Shown piece after piece: positions 7,826 through 17,623 of a stretch of 64,000 nucleotides of DNA. Both the position numbers and the translations under genes were made by a program. The DNA is taken from the NCBI GenBank assembly GCA_963712815.1, contig CAVQJL010000012.1:930001-994000 (forward strand), written 5' to 3'. The notes under the pieces are model-generated. The model was not told the origin of the DNA. It did not search any database and saw only the letters and a program-made list of their open reading frames with translations. The DNA comes from RPQJ01 sp963712815 (GTDB taxonomy: Bacteria > Pseudomonadota > Gammaproteobacteria > Steroidobacterales > Steroidobacteraceae). The stretch's first letter is position 1. Each line of letters begins with the position of its first letter.

Positions 7826-10606
7826 ATGACCACCAGTGAACGAAAATGGGTGTATGCGTTCGAGACCGGCGACGGCAGGAACAAGATGCTGCTCGGCGGC
7901 AAGGGCGCCAATCTCTGCGAGATGACGCGCATCGGGCTGAACGTCCCTCCCGGGTTCGTGATCACCACCGAGGCCTGCCTGGCCTACCTCGAGGACACCC
8001 AGCGCCGGCTGCCCGAGGGCACGATGGACGAAGTGCGCGCCCACATGCGGGCGCTCGAGCAGAAGACCGGCAAGAAATTCGGCGGCAGCGACGACCCGCT
8101 GCTGGTCTCGGTGCGCTCGGGCTCGGCCATGTCCATGCCCGGCATGATGGACACGATCCTGAACCTCGGCCTCAACGAGACCACGCTCGCCGCGCTCATC
8201 CGCCGCACCGGCAACGAGCGCTTCGGGTACGACGCGTGGCGACGCTTCGTCCAGTTGTTCGGCAAGGTCGCCCTCGGCGTGCCGGATGCCGCGTTCGACG
8301 AGCAGTTCGAGGCCGTCAAGGCGCGCGTCGGCGTCAAGCAGGACGTGATGCTCGGCCCCGACGACCTGCGCGACATCGGCGAGCGGTTCCTCAAGGTCGT
8401 TCAGCAGCACACCGGGCGGCCCTTCCCGGCCGACCCCTACGAACAGCTCGAGATCGCGATCAAGGCGGTGTTCAACTCGTGGATGGGCAAGCGCGCCATC
8501 GACTACCGGCGCGAGTTCAGGATCACGCCTGCCATGGCGAACGGCACGGCGGTGAACGTCGTCACCATGGTGTTCGGCAACATGGGCAACGACAGCGCCA
8601 CCGGCGTGGGCTTCACGCGTAACCCCGCGACCGGCGAGAACCAGATCTACGGCGAGTACCTCACCAACGCGCAGGGCGAGGACGTGGTGGCCGGCATCCG
8701 CACCCCGAAGCCCATTGCCGACCTCTCGATGGAGATGCCGGCGATCTACACGCAGCTCGTGGACCTGCGCAATCGCCTCGAGCGGCACTACCGCGAGGTG
8801 CAGGACTTCGAGTTCACCATCGAGCGCGGCACCCTCTACTGCCTGCAGACGCGCAACGGCAAGATGAACGCGGCCTCCATGGTGCGCACCTCGGTCGAGA
8901 TGCACGAAGAAGGGCTGCTGTCGCGCGAGGACGCGATCCTGCGCGTCAACCCCGCGCACCTCGAGCAGATGCTGTTCCCGCGCCTCGATCCCAGGCACAA
9001 GGCTCAGCCGCTCGCGACCGGCCTGCCGGCCTCGCCGGGCGCGGCGAGCGGCCAGGCGGTGTTCGACGCCGACCGCGCCGAGACGCTCGGCCGGCAGGGA
9101 TCGAAGGTCATCCTGGTGCGCGAGGAGACCAAGCCCGAGGACATCCACGGCTTCTTCGCGTCGCAGGGCATCCTGACGAGCCGCGGCGGCAAGACCTCGC
9201 ACGCGGCGGTGGTGGCCCGCGGCATGGGCAAGCCCTGCGTGGCGGGCGCCGAGGGCATCCACGTGGACGTCTCCGCCCGCCTCGCGTTCGTCGGCGACCA
9301 GGTCATCAAGGAAGGCGACGTGATCACCATCGACGGCAGCAACGGCCGCGTGTTCCGCGGCGAAGTACCGACGGTCGAGGCGGATTTCTCGCCCGCTCTC
9401 GTGAAGCTGCTCAGCTGGGCGGACGCGTTCTCGCGACTCGGCGTCCGCGCCAACGCCGACACGCCCGACGACGCGGCCCGCGCCATCCGCTACGGCGCGA
9501 AGGGCATCGGCCTGTGCCGCACCGAGCGCATGTTCAACGCCGCCGACCGGCTGCCCGTCGTGGTGGACATGATCGTGGCCGACACCCCGGAGGAGCGGCG
9601 CGCTGCGCTCGATCGCCTGTTGCCGATCCAGCGCGCCGACTTCGCCGGGATATTCAAGGCGATGGCCCCGCACCCGGTCACCATCCGCCTGCTCGACCCG
9701 CCGATCCACGAGTTCCTGCCGACCGAGCGGCAGCTCGAGGAGGACATCGCGCTGCTCAACGAACTGCGCGGTGCCGCTCGCGGCATGGAGGTGCTCACCG
9801 AGGCGGCGCGGGCCGTGTCCGCGGACGGCAAGCTGCCGGCGACGCTGCGCGACCTCGCCGAGACCCGGCTGATCGACAGCGTCGTCGCGCGCAAGGAAGC
9901 CGTGCTGCGCAAGGCGCGCGCGCTGCGCGAGGTGAACCCGATGCTCGGGCACCGCGGCGTGCGCCTGGGGCTCACCTACCCCGAGATCTACACCATGCAG
10001 ATCCGCGCGGTGCTCGAGGCCGCGGCCAACTGCATCCGCGCGGGCATCGAGGTGTACCCCGAGATCATGGTGCCGCAGGTCTGCACCGCGCAGGAGCTCA
10101 AGCTGGTGCGCGACTACATGACCGCCGTGCAGCGCGAGGTCGAGATCACCTACGGCGTGCCCGTGCCCTGCAAGTTCGGTACCATGATCGAGGTGGTGCG
10201 CGCCTGCATGCGCGCCGAGAACCTCGCCGAGGTCGCCGAGTTCTTCTCCTTCGGCACCAACGACCTGACCCAGGCCACGTTCTCGTTCTCGCGCGAGGAC
10301 GCCGAGAACAAGTTCCTGCCCATGTACAACGAACGAGGCATCCTGCAGGACAACCCGTTCGAGGTGCTCGACGTGAAGGGCGTGGGGCGGCTCATGGCGC
10401 TCGCGGTCGACTGGGGCCGCGCGAGCCGCGCCGGACTCAAGGTCGGCATCTGCGGCGAGCACGGCGGCCATCCGGCCTCGATCCGCTTCTGCGACTCGAT
10501 CGGGCTCGACTACGTGTCGTGCTCAGCGCCGCGAGTGCCGATCGCGCGGCTGGCGGCGGCGCACGCGGCGATCGCGGGGGCGGTGGCGGCGGACAAGGCG
10601 GCCTGA
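7826..10606 (+). CDS. ppdK: Pyruvate, phosphate dikinase
   Basis: It interconverts pyruvate + ATP + Pi and phosphoenolpyruvate + AMP + PPi, so it can serve gluconeogenesis or PPi-linked glycolysis. It has 926 residues in three domains. The N-terminal ATP-grasp domain begins VYAFETGDG with GGKGANLCEM. The swivelling domain carries the catalytic histidine in GGKTSHAAVV, and the C-terminal TIM-barrel domain has the catalytic cysteine in GICGEHGGHP. ATG 7826 follows GAGGGA at a proper distance; the same frame is open further upstream but that part is not conserved protein. All motifs are intact. If sulfosugar breakdown delivers pyruvate, this enzyme would return carbon to PEP. Confidence 0.96.
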   Translation: MTTSERKWVYAFETGDGRNKMLLGGKGANLCEMTRIGLNVPPGFVITTEACLAYLEDTQRRLPEGTMDEVRAHMRALEQKTGKKFGGSDDPLLVSVRSGSAMSMPGMMDTILNLGLNETTLAALIRRTGNERFGYDAWRRFVQLFGKVALGVPDAAFDEQFEAVKARVGVKQDVMLGPDDLRDIGERFLKVVQQHTGRPFPADPYEQLEIAIKAVFNSWMGKRAIDYRREFRITPAMANGTAVNVVTMVFGNMGNDSATGVGFTRNPATGENQIYGEYLTNAQGEDVVAGIRTPKPIADLSMEMPAIYTQLVDLRNRLERHYREVQDFEFTIERGTLYCLQTRNGKMNAASMVRTSVEMHEEGLLSREDAILRVNPAHLEQMLFPRLDPRHKAQPLATGLPASPGAASGQAVFDADRAETLGRQGSKVILVREETKPEDIHGFFASQGILTSRGGKTSHAAVVARGMGKPCVAGAEGIHVDVSARLAFVGDQVIKEGDVITIDGSNGRVFRGEVPTVEADFSPALVKLLSWADAFSRLGVRANADTPDDAARAIRYGAKGIGLCRTERMFNAADRLPVVVDMIVADTPEERRAALDRLLPIQRADFAGIFKAMAPHPVTIRLLDPPIHEFLPTERQLEEDIALLNELRGAARGMEVLTEAARAVSADGKLPATLRDLAETRLIDSVVARKEAVLRKARALREVNPMLGHRGVRLGLTYPEIYTMQIRAVLEAAANCIRAGIEVYPEIMVPQVCTAQELKLVRDYMTAVQREVEITYGVPVPCKFGTMIEVVRACMRAENLAEVAEFFSFGTNDLTQATFSFSREDAENKFLPMYNERGILQDNPFEVLDVKGVGRLMALAVDWGRASRAGLKVGICGEHGGHPASIRFCDSIGLDYVSCSAPRVPIARLAAAHAAIAGAVAADKAA

Positions 10607-10622
10607 TCCAGCACAAGGAGCA

Positions 10623-11249
10623 ATGCGCATGAGACTACCGATCTTTCTCCTGGCTTCGGGCCTGCTGATCGCCGCGGCCCCGGCCGGGGCCGTCGACCGC
10701 GGCTTCTACGCCGGCGCCGGCCTCGGCCAGATGAACACCGAGGTGGACGACGTACTCGGCCTGAACTATGACTTCGACGAGGATGACACCGGGTTCAAGG
10801 TGTTCGGCGGCTACCGGTTCTTCCCGTGGCTGAGCGTCGAGGGCGCGTACATCGACGGCGGAAACCCGTCGATCAAGGAGTCCGAAGGCGGCGACACGGT
10901 GAAACTCGGCATCGATGTGCAGAGCCTCGTGGCGGCAGCCGTATTCGCGCTTCCGATCGGCGAGCGCTTCGAGCTGTTCGTCAAACCGGGCATCGCCTAC
11001 TGGGACGCCGAGACGAGCCTGAGTTTCAGTTCCCAGACCTTCTCGGACAGCTTCAGGGAGGACGACGACGGCAGCGCGTTCTTCCTGGGTGCCGGCGCAG
11101 GATTCGACGTTACCGAAAATTTCGGGCTGCGCCTCGAATACGAGTGGTTCGAAGTGGCACCGGAGTGGGACAGCGACAACGACGAATTCATCGACGAGCT
11201 GGATGCCAACGCGGGCTTCTTCTCGGCGAGCTTCCTCTTCAGGTTCTAG
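10623..11249 (+). CDS. Outer-membrane beta-barrel protein (OmpA/OmpW-like porin fold)
   Basis: This 208-residue protein has a signal peptide at residues 1-23 (ending APAGA), followed by alternating hydrophobic strands typical of an eight-stranded barrel. Examples are GFYAGAGLGQ, FKVFGGYRFFPWLSVEGAYI and FFLGAGAGFDV. It ends with the aromatic-terminated strand FSASFLFRF, the signature of the BAM recognition signal. Extracellular loops are Asp/Glu-rich. ATG 10623 has AAGGAG directly upstream. It follows ppdK by 16 bases and a GC hairpin lies after it, so it probably closes that unit. Its specific role is unknown. Confidence 0.85.
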   Translation: MRMRLPIFLLASGLLIAAAPAGAVDRGFYAGAGLGQMNTEVDDVLGLNYDFDEDDTGFKVFGGYRFFPWLSVEGAYIDGGNPSIKESEGGDTVKLGIDVQSLVAAAVFALPIGERFELFVKPGIAYWDAETSLSFSSQTFSDSFREDDDGSAFFLGAGAGFDVTENFGLRLEYEWFEVAPEWDSDNDEFIDELDANAGFFSASFLFRF

Positions 11250-11276
11250 GCGCTGCCGTACCGTCGGCCGATCCGC

Positions 11277-11298
11277 ACGGGGGCAAGCCCCCCCGTGT
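11277..11298 (+). terminator. GC-rich hairpin after the barrel-protein gene
   Basis: CACGGGGG (11277-11284) and CCCCCGTG (11291-11298) form a strong stem around a short CAAG-containing loop. No T-run follows, so it would be a weak intrinsic terminator or a processing/stability hairpin. It marks the boundary between housekeeping genes and the pigment cluster. Confidence 0.4.
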
Positions 11299-11372
11299 GC
11301 GCCGTCCACCGCGTTGAGTTGCAGACGGCAAGCGATCATGCTCTCCGGCCAAATGCACGTGCCCCGCGGTTC

Positions 11373-11699
11373 ATGACTTCCACCGGACACAGCCGGCATC
11401 GCGCGGACTTCAGGATCGATCCTGACCATCCCGCCCTTCCTGGACACTTTCCCGGCCGACCGGTAGTGCCAGGCGTGCTGTTGCTGGACGGCGTCATCGA
11501 GACCGCCGCCCGCTGGCTCGGCGTTCCGATCCAAGTGCGCAGCCTGCGCCAGGCGAAGTTCATTTCGCCGCTCCTGCCGGGCGAGGTGGCATGTATCGAG
11601 CTGGCGCTGGCCGGCGATTCGATCGACTTCGCCGTCCAGCGCGACGGCACGATTGTCGCGAAGGGCTGCCTGGTCCTCCACCAGGCGATCGATTCGTGA
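11373..11699 (+). CDS. Hotdog-fold 3-hydroxyacyl-ACP dehydratase (ApeI-like)
   Basis: This 108-residue FabA/FabZ-type hotdog protein has the helix-start signature HPALPGHFPGRPVVPGV, in which the His of GHFPGRPVVPG is the conserved catalytic position. In aryl polyene synthesis ApeI-type dehydratases remove water from the growing polyketide at each round. The start is ATG 11373 (MTSTGHS); the frame upstream does not look like protein. Its stop overlaps the next gene's GTG by three bases (GTGA), so translation is coupled. A second ApeI-like domain lies at 29197-29889 and two ApeP-type dehydratases at 15548-15982 and 27533-28006, so the cluster carries two full dehydratase sets. Confidence 0.82.
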   Translation: MTSTGHSRHRADFRIDPDHPALPGHFPGRPVVPGVLLLDGVIETAARWLGVPIQVRSLRQAKFISPLLPGEVACIELALAGDSIDFAVQRDGTIVAKGCLVLHQAIDS

Positions 11700-12652
11700 C
11701 GAAAGCCTGGCTCGAACGACCCGAAGGGGGCAGCGCCTGGGCCCTGAAGCTGATCCTCCTCGTCGCCTTGCGACTGGGGCGGTCCGTCTCCCGGCTGGTC
11801 CTCGTCCCGATCACCTGCTATTTCCTGGCGCGCCGGGCACCGGAACGCCGGGCCTCGCGTGAATACCTGACGCGCATATTCGGCCGCGCGCCCACCTGGC
11901 TCGAGGTGGCGAGACACTTCCACACCTTCGCGGGCGTGACGCTCGACCGCGTCTACTACCTCACGCAAAGACCGGATTATTTCGACACCCGACTCGTCGG
12001 CATCGAGCAACTGCATCACGCGATGGACCTCGGGCGGGGCGTGCTGCTGATCGGCGCGCACGTGGGCAGCTTCGACGCCTTGCGCGCCACGAGCACGCTG
12101 CGGCCCGACGTCACCGTGAGGGTGGTGCTCGACGCCGAGCACAGCCCGATCCTCTCGGCCCTGCTGCGGCAACTCAACCCGAAGATCGCCGAGGGCATCA
12201 TCAATCCGCGACAGGACGGCACGGCGGTCGCGCTCGAGATCGGCGCAGCCCTGAACTCCGGTGCGCTGGTGACGATGCTCGGCGACCGCGGCCGCCCCGG
12301 CAATGCGACGGTCAGCGCGGAGTTCCTGGGCAGCCCGGCCGAGTTTCCGACGGCGCCGTGGCAGATCGCCGCGGCATTGCACGTGCCCGTCGTGCTCTGC
12401 GCCGGGCTGTATCGCGGCGGTCGGCGCTACGACCTGCACTTCGAGCTGGTCGCCGAGCGGCTGCACGTGGAGCGCAGCCATCGCCAGCAGCAGCTGCGCG
12501 TGCTCGTCCAGGACTACGCCGACCGGCTGGCAGCGCTGCTGCGCTCGGCCCCGTACAATTGGTTCAACTTCTATGACTTCTGGAACCAACCCGGTCCCGG
12601 CGATCGTCGCCGCCCTGCTGGCGCTCGCGACGGTCACGCTGCAGGCGGCTGA
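11696..12652 (+). CDS. LpxL/HtrB-like acyltransferase of the aryl polyene cluster
   Basis: The 318-residue protein resembles the LPLAT-superfamily acyltransferases found in aryl polyene clusters, which are thought to attach the polyene acyl chain to a membrane lipid. It has an N-terminal hydrophobic anchor (LKLILLVALRLGRSVSRLVL). The acyltransferase motif is partly changed: LLIGAHVGSFDALR takes the place of HX4D, in the form HxGSFD. Then come GALVTMLGDRGRPG and TAPWQIAAALHVPVVL. The start is GTG 11696, overlapping the dehydratase stop. Its 3' end overlaps the LolA-like gene by 80 bases. The family is clear; the acceptor lipid is unknown. Confidence 0.8.
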   Translation: MTKAWLERPEGGSAWALKLILLVALRLGRSVSRLVLVPITCYFLARRAPERRASREYLTRIFGRAPTWLEVARHFHTFAGVTLDRVYYLTQRPDYFDTRLVGIEQLHHAMDLGRGVLLIGAHVGSFDALRATSTLRPDVTVRVVLDAEHSPILSALLRQLNPKIAEGIINPRQDGTAVALEIGAALNSGALVTMLGDRGRPGNATVSAEFLGSPAEFPTAPWQIAAALHVPVVLCAGLYRGGRRYDLHFELVAERLHVERSHRQQQLRVLVQDYADRLAALLRSAPYNWFNFYDFWNQPGPGDRRRPAGARDGHAAGG

Positions 12653-13226
12653 GCTCGATGGCGAGGCGCTGATCGCCAGCCTGGCCCGTCCGGCGCCGGA
12701 GTCGACCGGATTCGTCGAGGTGCGCCACTCGGCGCTGCTCGTCGAGCCGATGGTGGTCGCGGGACATCTCGAGCATCGCGTCGACGGCACGCTCGTGCGC
12801 CGCGTCGAGTCCCCCTTCCAAGAGACCACGGAGCTGCGTGGCGAGAACGTCGTGGTCGAGCGCGAGGGCAACCGTCCGCGACGGTTCTCGCTCGATCGCG
12901 CTCCCGGGCTGCGCGGTATGCTCGCGAGCTTCGGATCGCTGCTCTCCGGCGACGCCGCCACGCTCAGGCGACATTTCGTCGTCGCCGTCAGCGGCGAGGC
13001 GGACCGCTGGCAGATCGAGCTGACGCCGCGGGACGACAGGCTGCGAGCACGCCTCGCCAGGATCGTGGTGGACGGCACCGCAGACCGCGCCTCCTGCTTC
13101 ACGCTCACCGAGCCCGACGGCGATTCGACGATCATGGCGATCGGCGTGGACGACCGGGCCGCGCTGCCAGCCTCGCTCGAGCGCGACGCCCTCCGGGCGT
13201 GGTGCGCCGGCGCGGCGGGGCGCTGA
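12573..13226 (+). CDS. LolA-like outer-membrane lipoprotein carrier of the aryl polyene cluster
   Basis: This is a 217-residue exported protein with a hydrophobic N-terminus (PAIVAALLALATVTLQA, probable signal peptide) and the LolA-type beta sheet. In E. coli-type aryl polyene clusters a LolA homologue sits next to an RND/MMPL exporter and is believed to carry the lipidated pigment across the periplasm. ATG 12573 (MTSGTNP) lies inside the end of the acyltransferase gene, and the 3' end abuts the exporter. The call rests on moderate sequence resemblance (LDGEALIASLARPAPESTGF and FLV-type strands) plus the conserved gene order. Confidence 0.72.
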   Translation: MTSGTNPVPAIVAALLALATVTLQAAELDGEALIASLARPAPESTGFVEVRHSALLVEPMVVAGHLEHRVDGTLVRRVESPFQETTELRGENVVVEREGNRPRRFSLDRAPGLRGMLASFGSLLSGDAATLRRHFVVAVSGEADRWQIELTPRDDRLRARLARIVVDGTADRASCFTLTEPDGDSTIMAIGVDDRAALPASLERDALRAWCAGAAGR

Positions 13227-13231
13227 AGCGG

Positions 13232-15551
13232 ATGTCGCCCGCCGGACGGGGCCTGCTGCTCGCCGCCTGGATCGCCGTGCTCGCCCTGTTCGGCGGACTC
13301 GTCGAACGCAGGCTCGAGGTCGGGACGGACTTGCGGCTGTTCATGCCGACGCCGCGCACGACGCAGGAGCGGCTGGTGCTCGAGGAGATCGGCGAGGGTC
13401 CGGCGTCGCGCCTGCTGCTGCTCGCCATCAACGGCCCGGACCCGGCGGCAGCGGCGACCACCTCCAGCGCACTCGTCGCCCGCCTGCGGGGCAGCGAGCA
13501 GTTCCGGTGGGCCACCAACGGCGAGTCCGATGTCGGGAGCCTGCCCGAGGATCTGCTCGCCTACCGCTACCTGCTGTCACCGACCCTCGATGATCAGCGA
13601 CTCGATGCGCCTTTCCTGCGGGCGCAGCTCGAGGAACGGCTGCGTGACCTCGCCTCGCCCGCCGCGGGCTTCCTGGAGCCGTGGCTGCCGCGCGACCCAA
13701 CGCTCGAGCTGCTGAAGCTCGCCGAGTCGTGGCAACCATCGAGCCAGCCACATCTGCTGCACGACGTGTGGTTCGACTCGACCGGCCGGCAGGCGCTGCT
13801 TGTGGCTGAGACCCGCGCGGCCGGCTTCGATCCACAGGGCCAGCGCGAGGCCGCCGACGTGCTGCAGCGCTCCTTCGAACAGGTCCGCACCGATCCGGCG
13901 CTCGAGCTGGTGACGAGCGGCCCTGGCGCATTCTCGGTGCTGATGAAGGAACGCACCCAGCGCGAGGCGCAGAGGCTTGGGGGCCTCGCGACACTCGGCA
14001 TGGCAGTGCTGCTGCTCGTCGCGTACCGCAGTGCCTGGCTGCTCGTGCTCGGCCTGCTGCCGCTCGCCAGCGCCGGGCTGGCCGGCCTCGCGGCCGTGAG
14101 CACCGTGTTCGGTCCCGTGCATGGCATCACGCTCGCGTTCGGCTTCACGCTGATCGGCGTGGCCCAGGACTATCCGATGCACCTCTTCAGCCACCAGCAT
14201 GGCGGCGTCGACCCGCGCCACAACGTGCGCGCGCTCTGGCCGACGCTGGCCACGGGCGTCGCCAGCACCTGTGTCGCGTATCTCGCCTTCCTGTTCTCCG
14301 GCGTGCGCGGCCTGGCGCAGCTCTCGGTGTTCACGGTCGCCGGCCTCGCCGCCGCCGGCCTCACGACGCGCTTCCTGCTGCCCTTCCTCGTCCCTGTCCG
14401 GGGCACCGACGCCGCAGAGTCAGCGGCACTCGGACGGCTCTGGGATCGACTCGCAGGCTTGCCGCGCCCGCTGTGGCTCGGCGTGGGTGCCGCGGCGGCT
14501 TGCGTCGCGGTGCTCGCGCTGTCGCCGCGTCCGTTGTGGCAGGACGAGCTCGGCGGCCTGACGCCGGTGCCGCGGCACCTCATCGAGCAGGACTCGACCC
14601 TGCGCCGCGAGCTCGGTGCGCCCGACGTGCGCTACCTGCTCCTGATCCAGGACCGGGATCCGCAGCAGGTTCTCGCGCGGGCGGCCGCGCTCGATCCGAA
14701 GCTCCAAGGACTGGTGGCGACCGGTGCGACTTGTGGGCTTCGATCATGCGGCGCGTTACCTGCCGACGCTCGAGCAGCAGGAGCGACGCCGGGCGGCCCT
14801 GCCGGCTCCGGTGGAGTTGCGGGACGCGCTCGATGCCGCCGCGGCCACCACCCCTTTCCGGCCCGGCGTGTTTGCGCCGTTTCTCGAGGACGTCGAGCGT
14901 GCCCGCCACCTGCGGGCACTCGGCCCGCAGGACCTCGCCGACACGCCGCTCGAGGCCCGCGTCGGCGGACTGCTGCTCGAGAGCGGGGCCCACTGGACGG
15001 GCATCGTCACGCTGACCGGGCTCACCGACCCCGCCTCGGTCGGGCGCGTCGTCGCCGACACCGACGGCGCGACGCTGCTCGACCTCAAGCAGGCCGCCGA
15101 GGACCTCGTCGCGAATCAGCGCACGCGGATCCTGTGGTGCCTCGCAGGCTCGGCCTTCCTGCTCGTGCTGGTGGTGTCCGTCGCGCTGCGCGACGCTGGA
15201 CGCGTCTGGCGCGTGCTCGCACCGATGGCCCTGACGACGCTGGTCGTGCTGGCTGCGCTGCACGCCAGCGGCCTGTCGCTCAGCCTGTTCCACCTGATTG
15301 CACTCGTGCTCGCGGCGGGACTCGGGCTCGATTACGCCCTGTTCTTCGAGCGCGCCGCCGACGACCCGGCGGAGCAGCGCCGGACGCTGCATGCGGTGCT
15401 GGTGTGCTCGCTGTCGACTCTGATGGTGTTTGCGCTGCTCGCCACGTCGAGCCTGCCCGTGCTGCGCGCCATCGGCGTCACGGTCTCGGTGGGAGTGGTC
15501 AGCAACTTCGTGCTGGCGCTGATGCTCACGCGTCCGGGGCGCGCCGCGTGA
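13232..15551 (+). pseudogene. RND/MMPL-family pigment exporter, split by a one-base frameshift
   Basis: Two reading frames together make a complete exporter of about 770 residues, whose usual job in aryl polyene clusters is export of the lipidated polyene. The first half, from ATG 13232 (GTG 13199 also possible) to about 14735, has TM1 and a periplasmic domain. It continues with spans TM2-TM6, including GVAQDYPMHLFSHQHGG. The second half begins in another frame at about 14724 (RLVGFDHAARYLP) and runs to 15551 with the remaining spans, including LGLDYALFFERAADD. Protein-like sequence passes from one frame to the other at about 14730-14736, where one surplus base (likely a G in ACCGGTGCGAC) would explain it. 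Flanking genes are intact, so a sequencing or assembly indel is as likely as a true mutation. Confidence 0.8.
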
Positions 15552-15982
15552 CGATCGAGCCGCGCGTCGCGACGCTCGTGCCGCATGCCGGCAGGATGTG
15601 CCTGCTCGAGCGCATCGTGTCCTGGGACGACAGCCGCGTGACCCTCGCCACGACCACGCATCGCGACCCCGCGAACCCGCTGGCGCGCGCCGGCCGGCTG
15701 CGCGCGATCCACCTCTGCGAGTACGGGGCCCAGGCCATGGCCGTGCACGGCGGCCTCGTGGCGACGGCACGGGGCGAGCGGTCGCGGCCGGGGCTGCTGG
15801 TCTCGCTGCGCGACGTCGTGCTGGCCTGCGACTACGTCGAGGACCTCGACGGCGAGCTGCTCGTCGAGGCCAGTCGCGTGCACGGGGGCGCCGAGGCCTG
15901 GCAGTACGACTTCCGGGTCTCGCATGCGGGCCGCCCGCTCGCTCACGGTCGCGCGATGGTCTCGCTCGGGTCGGCGACCTGA
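15548..15982 (+). CDS. Hotdog 3-hydroxyacyl-ACP dehydratase (ApeP-like, COG4706)
   Basis: A 144-residue hotdog protein of the ApeP kind, which pairs with an ApeI subunit to form a heterodimeric dehydratase. It begins near LVPHAGRMCLLERIVSWD, the conserved PHxxxMxLLD/E opening of the family, and contains HLCEYGAQAMAVHGG. The GTG at 15548 overlaps the exporter stop. Because the exporter is frameshifted, this gene happens to be in frame with the exporter's first half, which gives a misleading continuous frame across both. It is the last gene of this plus-strand run; the next gene converges on it. Confidence 0.82.
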   Translation: MTIEPRVATLVPHAGRMCLLERIVSWDDSRVTLATTTHRDPANPLARAGRLRAIHLCEYGAQAMAVHGGLVATARGERSRPGLLVSLRDVVLACDYVEDLDGELLVEASRVHGGAEAWQYDFRVSHAGRPLAHGRAMVSLGSAT

Positions 15983-15998
15983 GAATCGGAGCGCCCGC

Positions 15999-17606
15999 TC
16001 AGGCCGCAGTGTCGAACAGCAGGCTCGCTGGCGCCGAGGGTGATGCGTCGAGCAGCGCAAGCACCGCGTCGGCACGGAGGTTCGGGTGCCTGGCGCAGGC
16101 GGTCCCGACGATCTCACGCGCAAGCTGCCGCAGCAGCGACGTGGTCGTGCGCATGCGCAGCTTGAAGGCGTCGTCGTCCAGCGGGTCCCGCAGCCCGCGG
16201 TTGAGTTCGGCGAACCACTCGAGCCCGGCCTGATCGAGCAGCGTCGCCGGATTGCGATGGTCGCTGACGGCCGACCACTCCCTCAGGAAGTCCTGCATCG
16301 CGGCATTGAGGGCCTTGCTGCCCGCAAGCTCATCCCGCAGGCGCGACAGCATGGTGAGGTCGGCAAGCCGGCGCTGGAAGCACAACTGGCACAGCACGCC
16401 CCAGTAATACGCGTAGTCCCACATGACCTTGACCGGAAGCACCTCCGGGTCGCCGAAGATCGCGTACTGGTTGCGGTACAGCGACATCGTGCTGTCGTAG
16501 AACGACATGAAGAACTGCTGGTAGATGCGCGCGTAGGACGCAACCGGCTGGCCGGCGCGGTCGTGCGCGATCAGCTCCGTGATGTAGGTGTTGGCAATGG
16601 CGATGAAGTCGCTGCCCGGGGAATAGAACGGGTCCAGGAACACGCCCGCCTCGCCCGTCATCGCCCAGCGGTCGCCAGAGAAAACCTGCCTGCAGCCATG
16701 GGAAAAGTGCTTCAGGAACGCGAAGTCCTGCAGCAGGTGACGCTTCGACTCCAGGTCGTCCGCCAGGCGAGGCTGGAACTCCCGCAGCCACTCCATGGCC
16801 CGGGCGAAACTGTTGATGCGCTGCCACGGGTGCAGGCGGCCGTCGGCGACGATGCCGACCGAATGGGAGCCCGAGGCCAGCGGGATCAGCCAGACCCAGT
16901 AGCCCTTGCCGACCAGGTGGTTGGTCGAGAGCCAGCGATCCGGCGGGTCGCAGCGCTCGAGCCAGGCACGGTCGTCCGACCACTCGTTGACGTCGATGCG
17001 GGCACCGATGCGGAACCAGCAGGCGTTCACGTCGTGGTCGTTCTCGACTTCCAGGTCGAGCTGGCGCTTGAGCAGGCCGGCGCGGCCCGAGGCGTCCACC
17101 ACCCAGCGTGCATCGAACTCGAGTGGGGCGCCGTTGCGATCGCAGCGCACCCGGTGGACGTCGTCGCCCGCGCCGAAATCGACGCCGCGCACGGTGACGC
17201 CGTCCAGGAACCCGGCACCGGCCGCGCGCGCCCGCTCGCCGAGGAAGTTCTCGAAGATGCCGCGATCGATCTGGTAGCTGGGAGTCGAGAGGTAATGGCT
17301 CGCGCCGAGCTCGAGCACCTGCTCGATGTCGCGCCGGCCCTCGGAGAAGAAGAAGCGAAAGCCGAACTTCTTCAGCTGACGGGCGACGAGGTGATCCTTC
17401 AGGCCCAGCACGGTGTCGAAATAGTGGGCGGCGATCTCCACCGACGACTCGCCCACCTTGTGCGTCGCCTCGGGCACGGGATGCCGCCGGCGCTCGAGCA
17501 CCACCACCTCGACGTCAGGGAAACGCTGGCGCAGCTGCAGGGCCAGCGTCAGCCCCGCGAGCCCGCCGCCGAGGATGGCGACGTCCACGTGTTCCCGTCC
17601 GGCCAC
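15999..17606 (-). CDS. Flavin-dependent halogenase-like protein 1
   Basis: This 535-residue FAD protein has the N-terminal GGGLAGL motif, the halogenase-type HKVGESSVE segment near residue 50, and the diagnostic WxWxIP motif (GYWVWLIPL) that distinguishes halogenases from ordinary monooxygenases. It also has FLDPFYSPGSDF, matching the FxxPxxSxG motif. Such enzymes use FADH2, O2 and halide to make an enzyme-channelled HOX that halogenates an aromatic ring. Xanthomonadins are brominated aryl polyenes, so halogenation of the pigment head group is the natural inference. It is the last gene of the minus-strand run that begins with an ACP at 20989. Chlorine versus bromine, and free versus ACP-bound substrate, cannot be told from sequence. 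Confidence 0.82.
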   Translation of the reverse strand: MAGREHVDVAILGGGLAGLTLALQLRQRFPDVEVVVLERRRHPVPEATHKVGESSVEIAAHYFDTVLGLKDHLVARQLKKFGFRFFFSEGRRDIEQVLELGASHYLSTPSYQIDRGIFENFLGERARAAGAGFLDGVTVRGVDFGAGDDVHRVRCDRNGAPLEFDARWVVDASGRAGLLKRQLDLEVENDHDVNACWFRIGARIDVNEWSDDRAWLERCDPPDRWLSTNHLVGKGYWVWLIPLASGSHSVGIVADGRLHPWQRINSFARAMEWLREFQPRLADDLESKRHLLQDFAFLKHFSHGCRQVFSGDRWAMTGEAGVFLDPFYSPGSDFIAIANTYITELIAHDRAGQPVASYARIYQQFFMSFYDSTMSLYRNQYAIFGDPEVLPVKVMWDYAYYWGVLCQLCFQRRLADLTMLSRLRDELAGSKALNAAMQDFLREWSAVSDHRNPATLLDQAGLEWFAELNRGLRDPLDDDAFKLRMRTTTSLLRQLAREIVGTACARHPNLRADAVLALLDASPSAPASLLFDTAA

Positions 17607-17623
17607 CCGCGTCTCCGGCCCGG

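Noticed and set aside
7781..10471. A long minus-strand frame of 896 residues opposite ppdK.
   Set aside because: Composition is His/Arg/Ala/Gly-biased with no domains; it is the antisense shadow of a GC-rich gene with strong codon bias.
13199..15982. A single 927-residue frame that appears to fuse an exporter with a dehydratase.
   Set aside because: The middle (about 14735-15548) translates to low-complexity Arg/Ala/Gly text, while another frame holds real transporter sequence there. The continuity is a by-product of the one-base frameshift.
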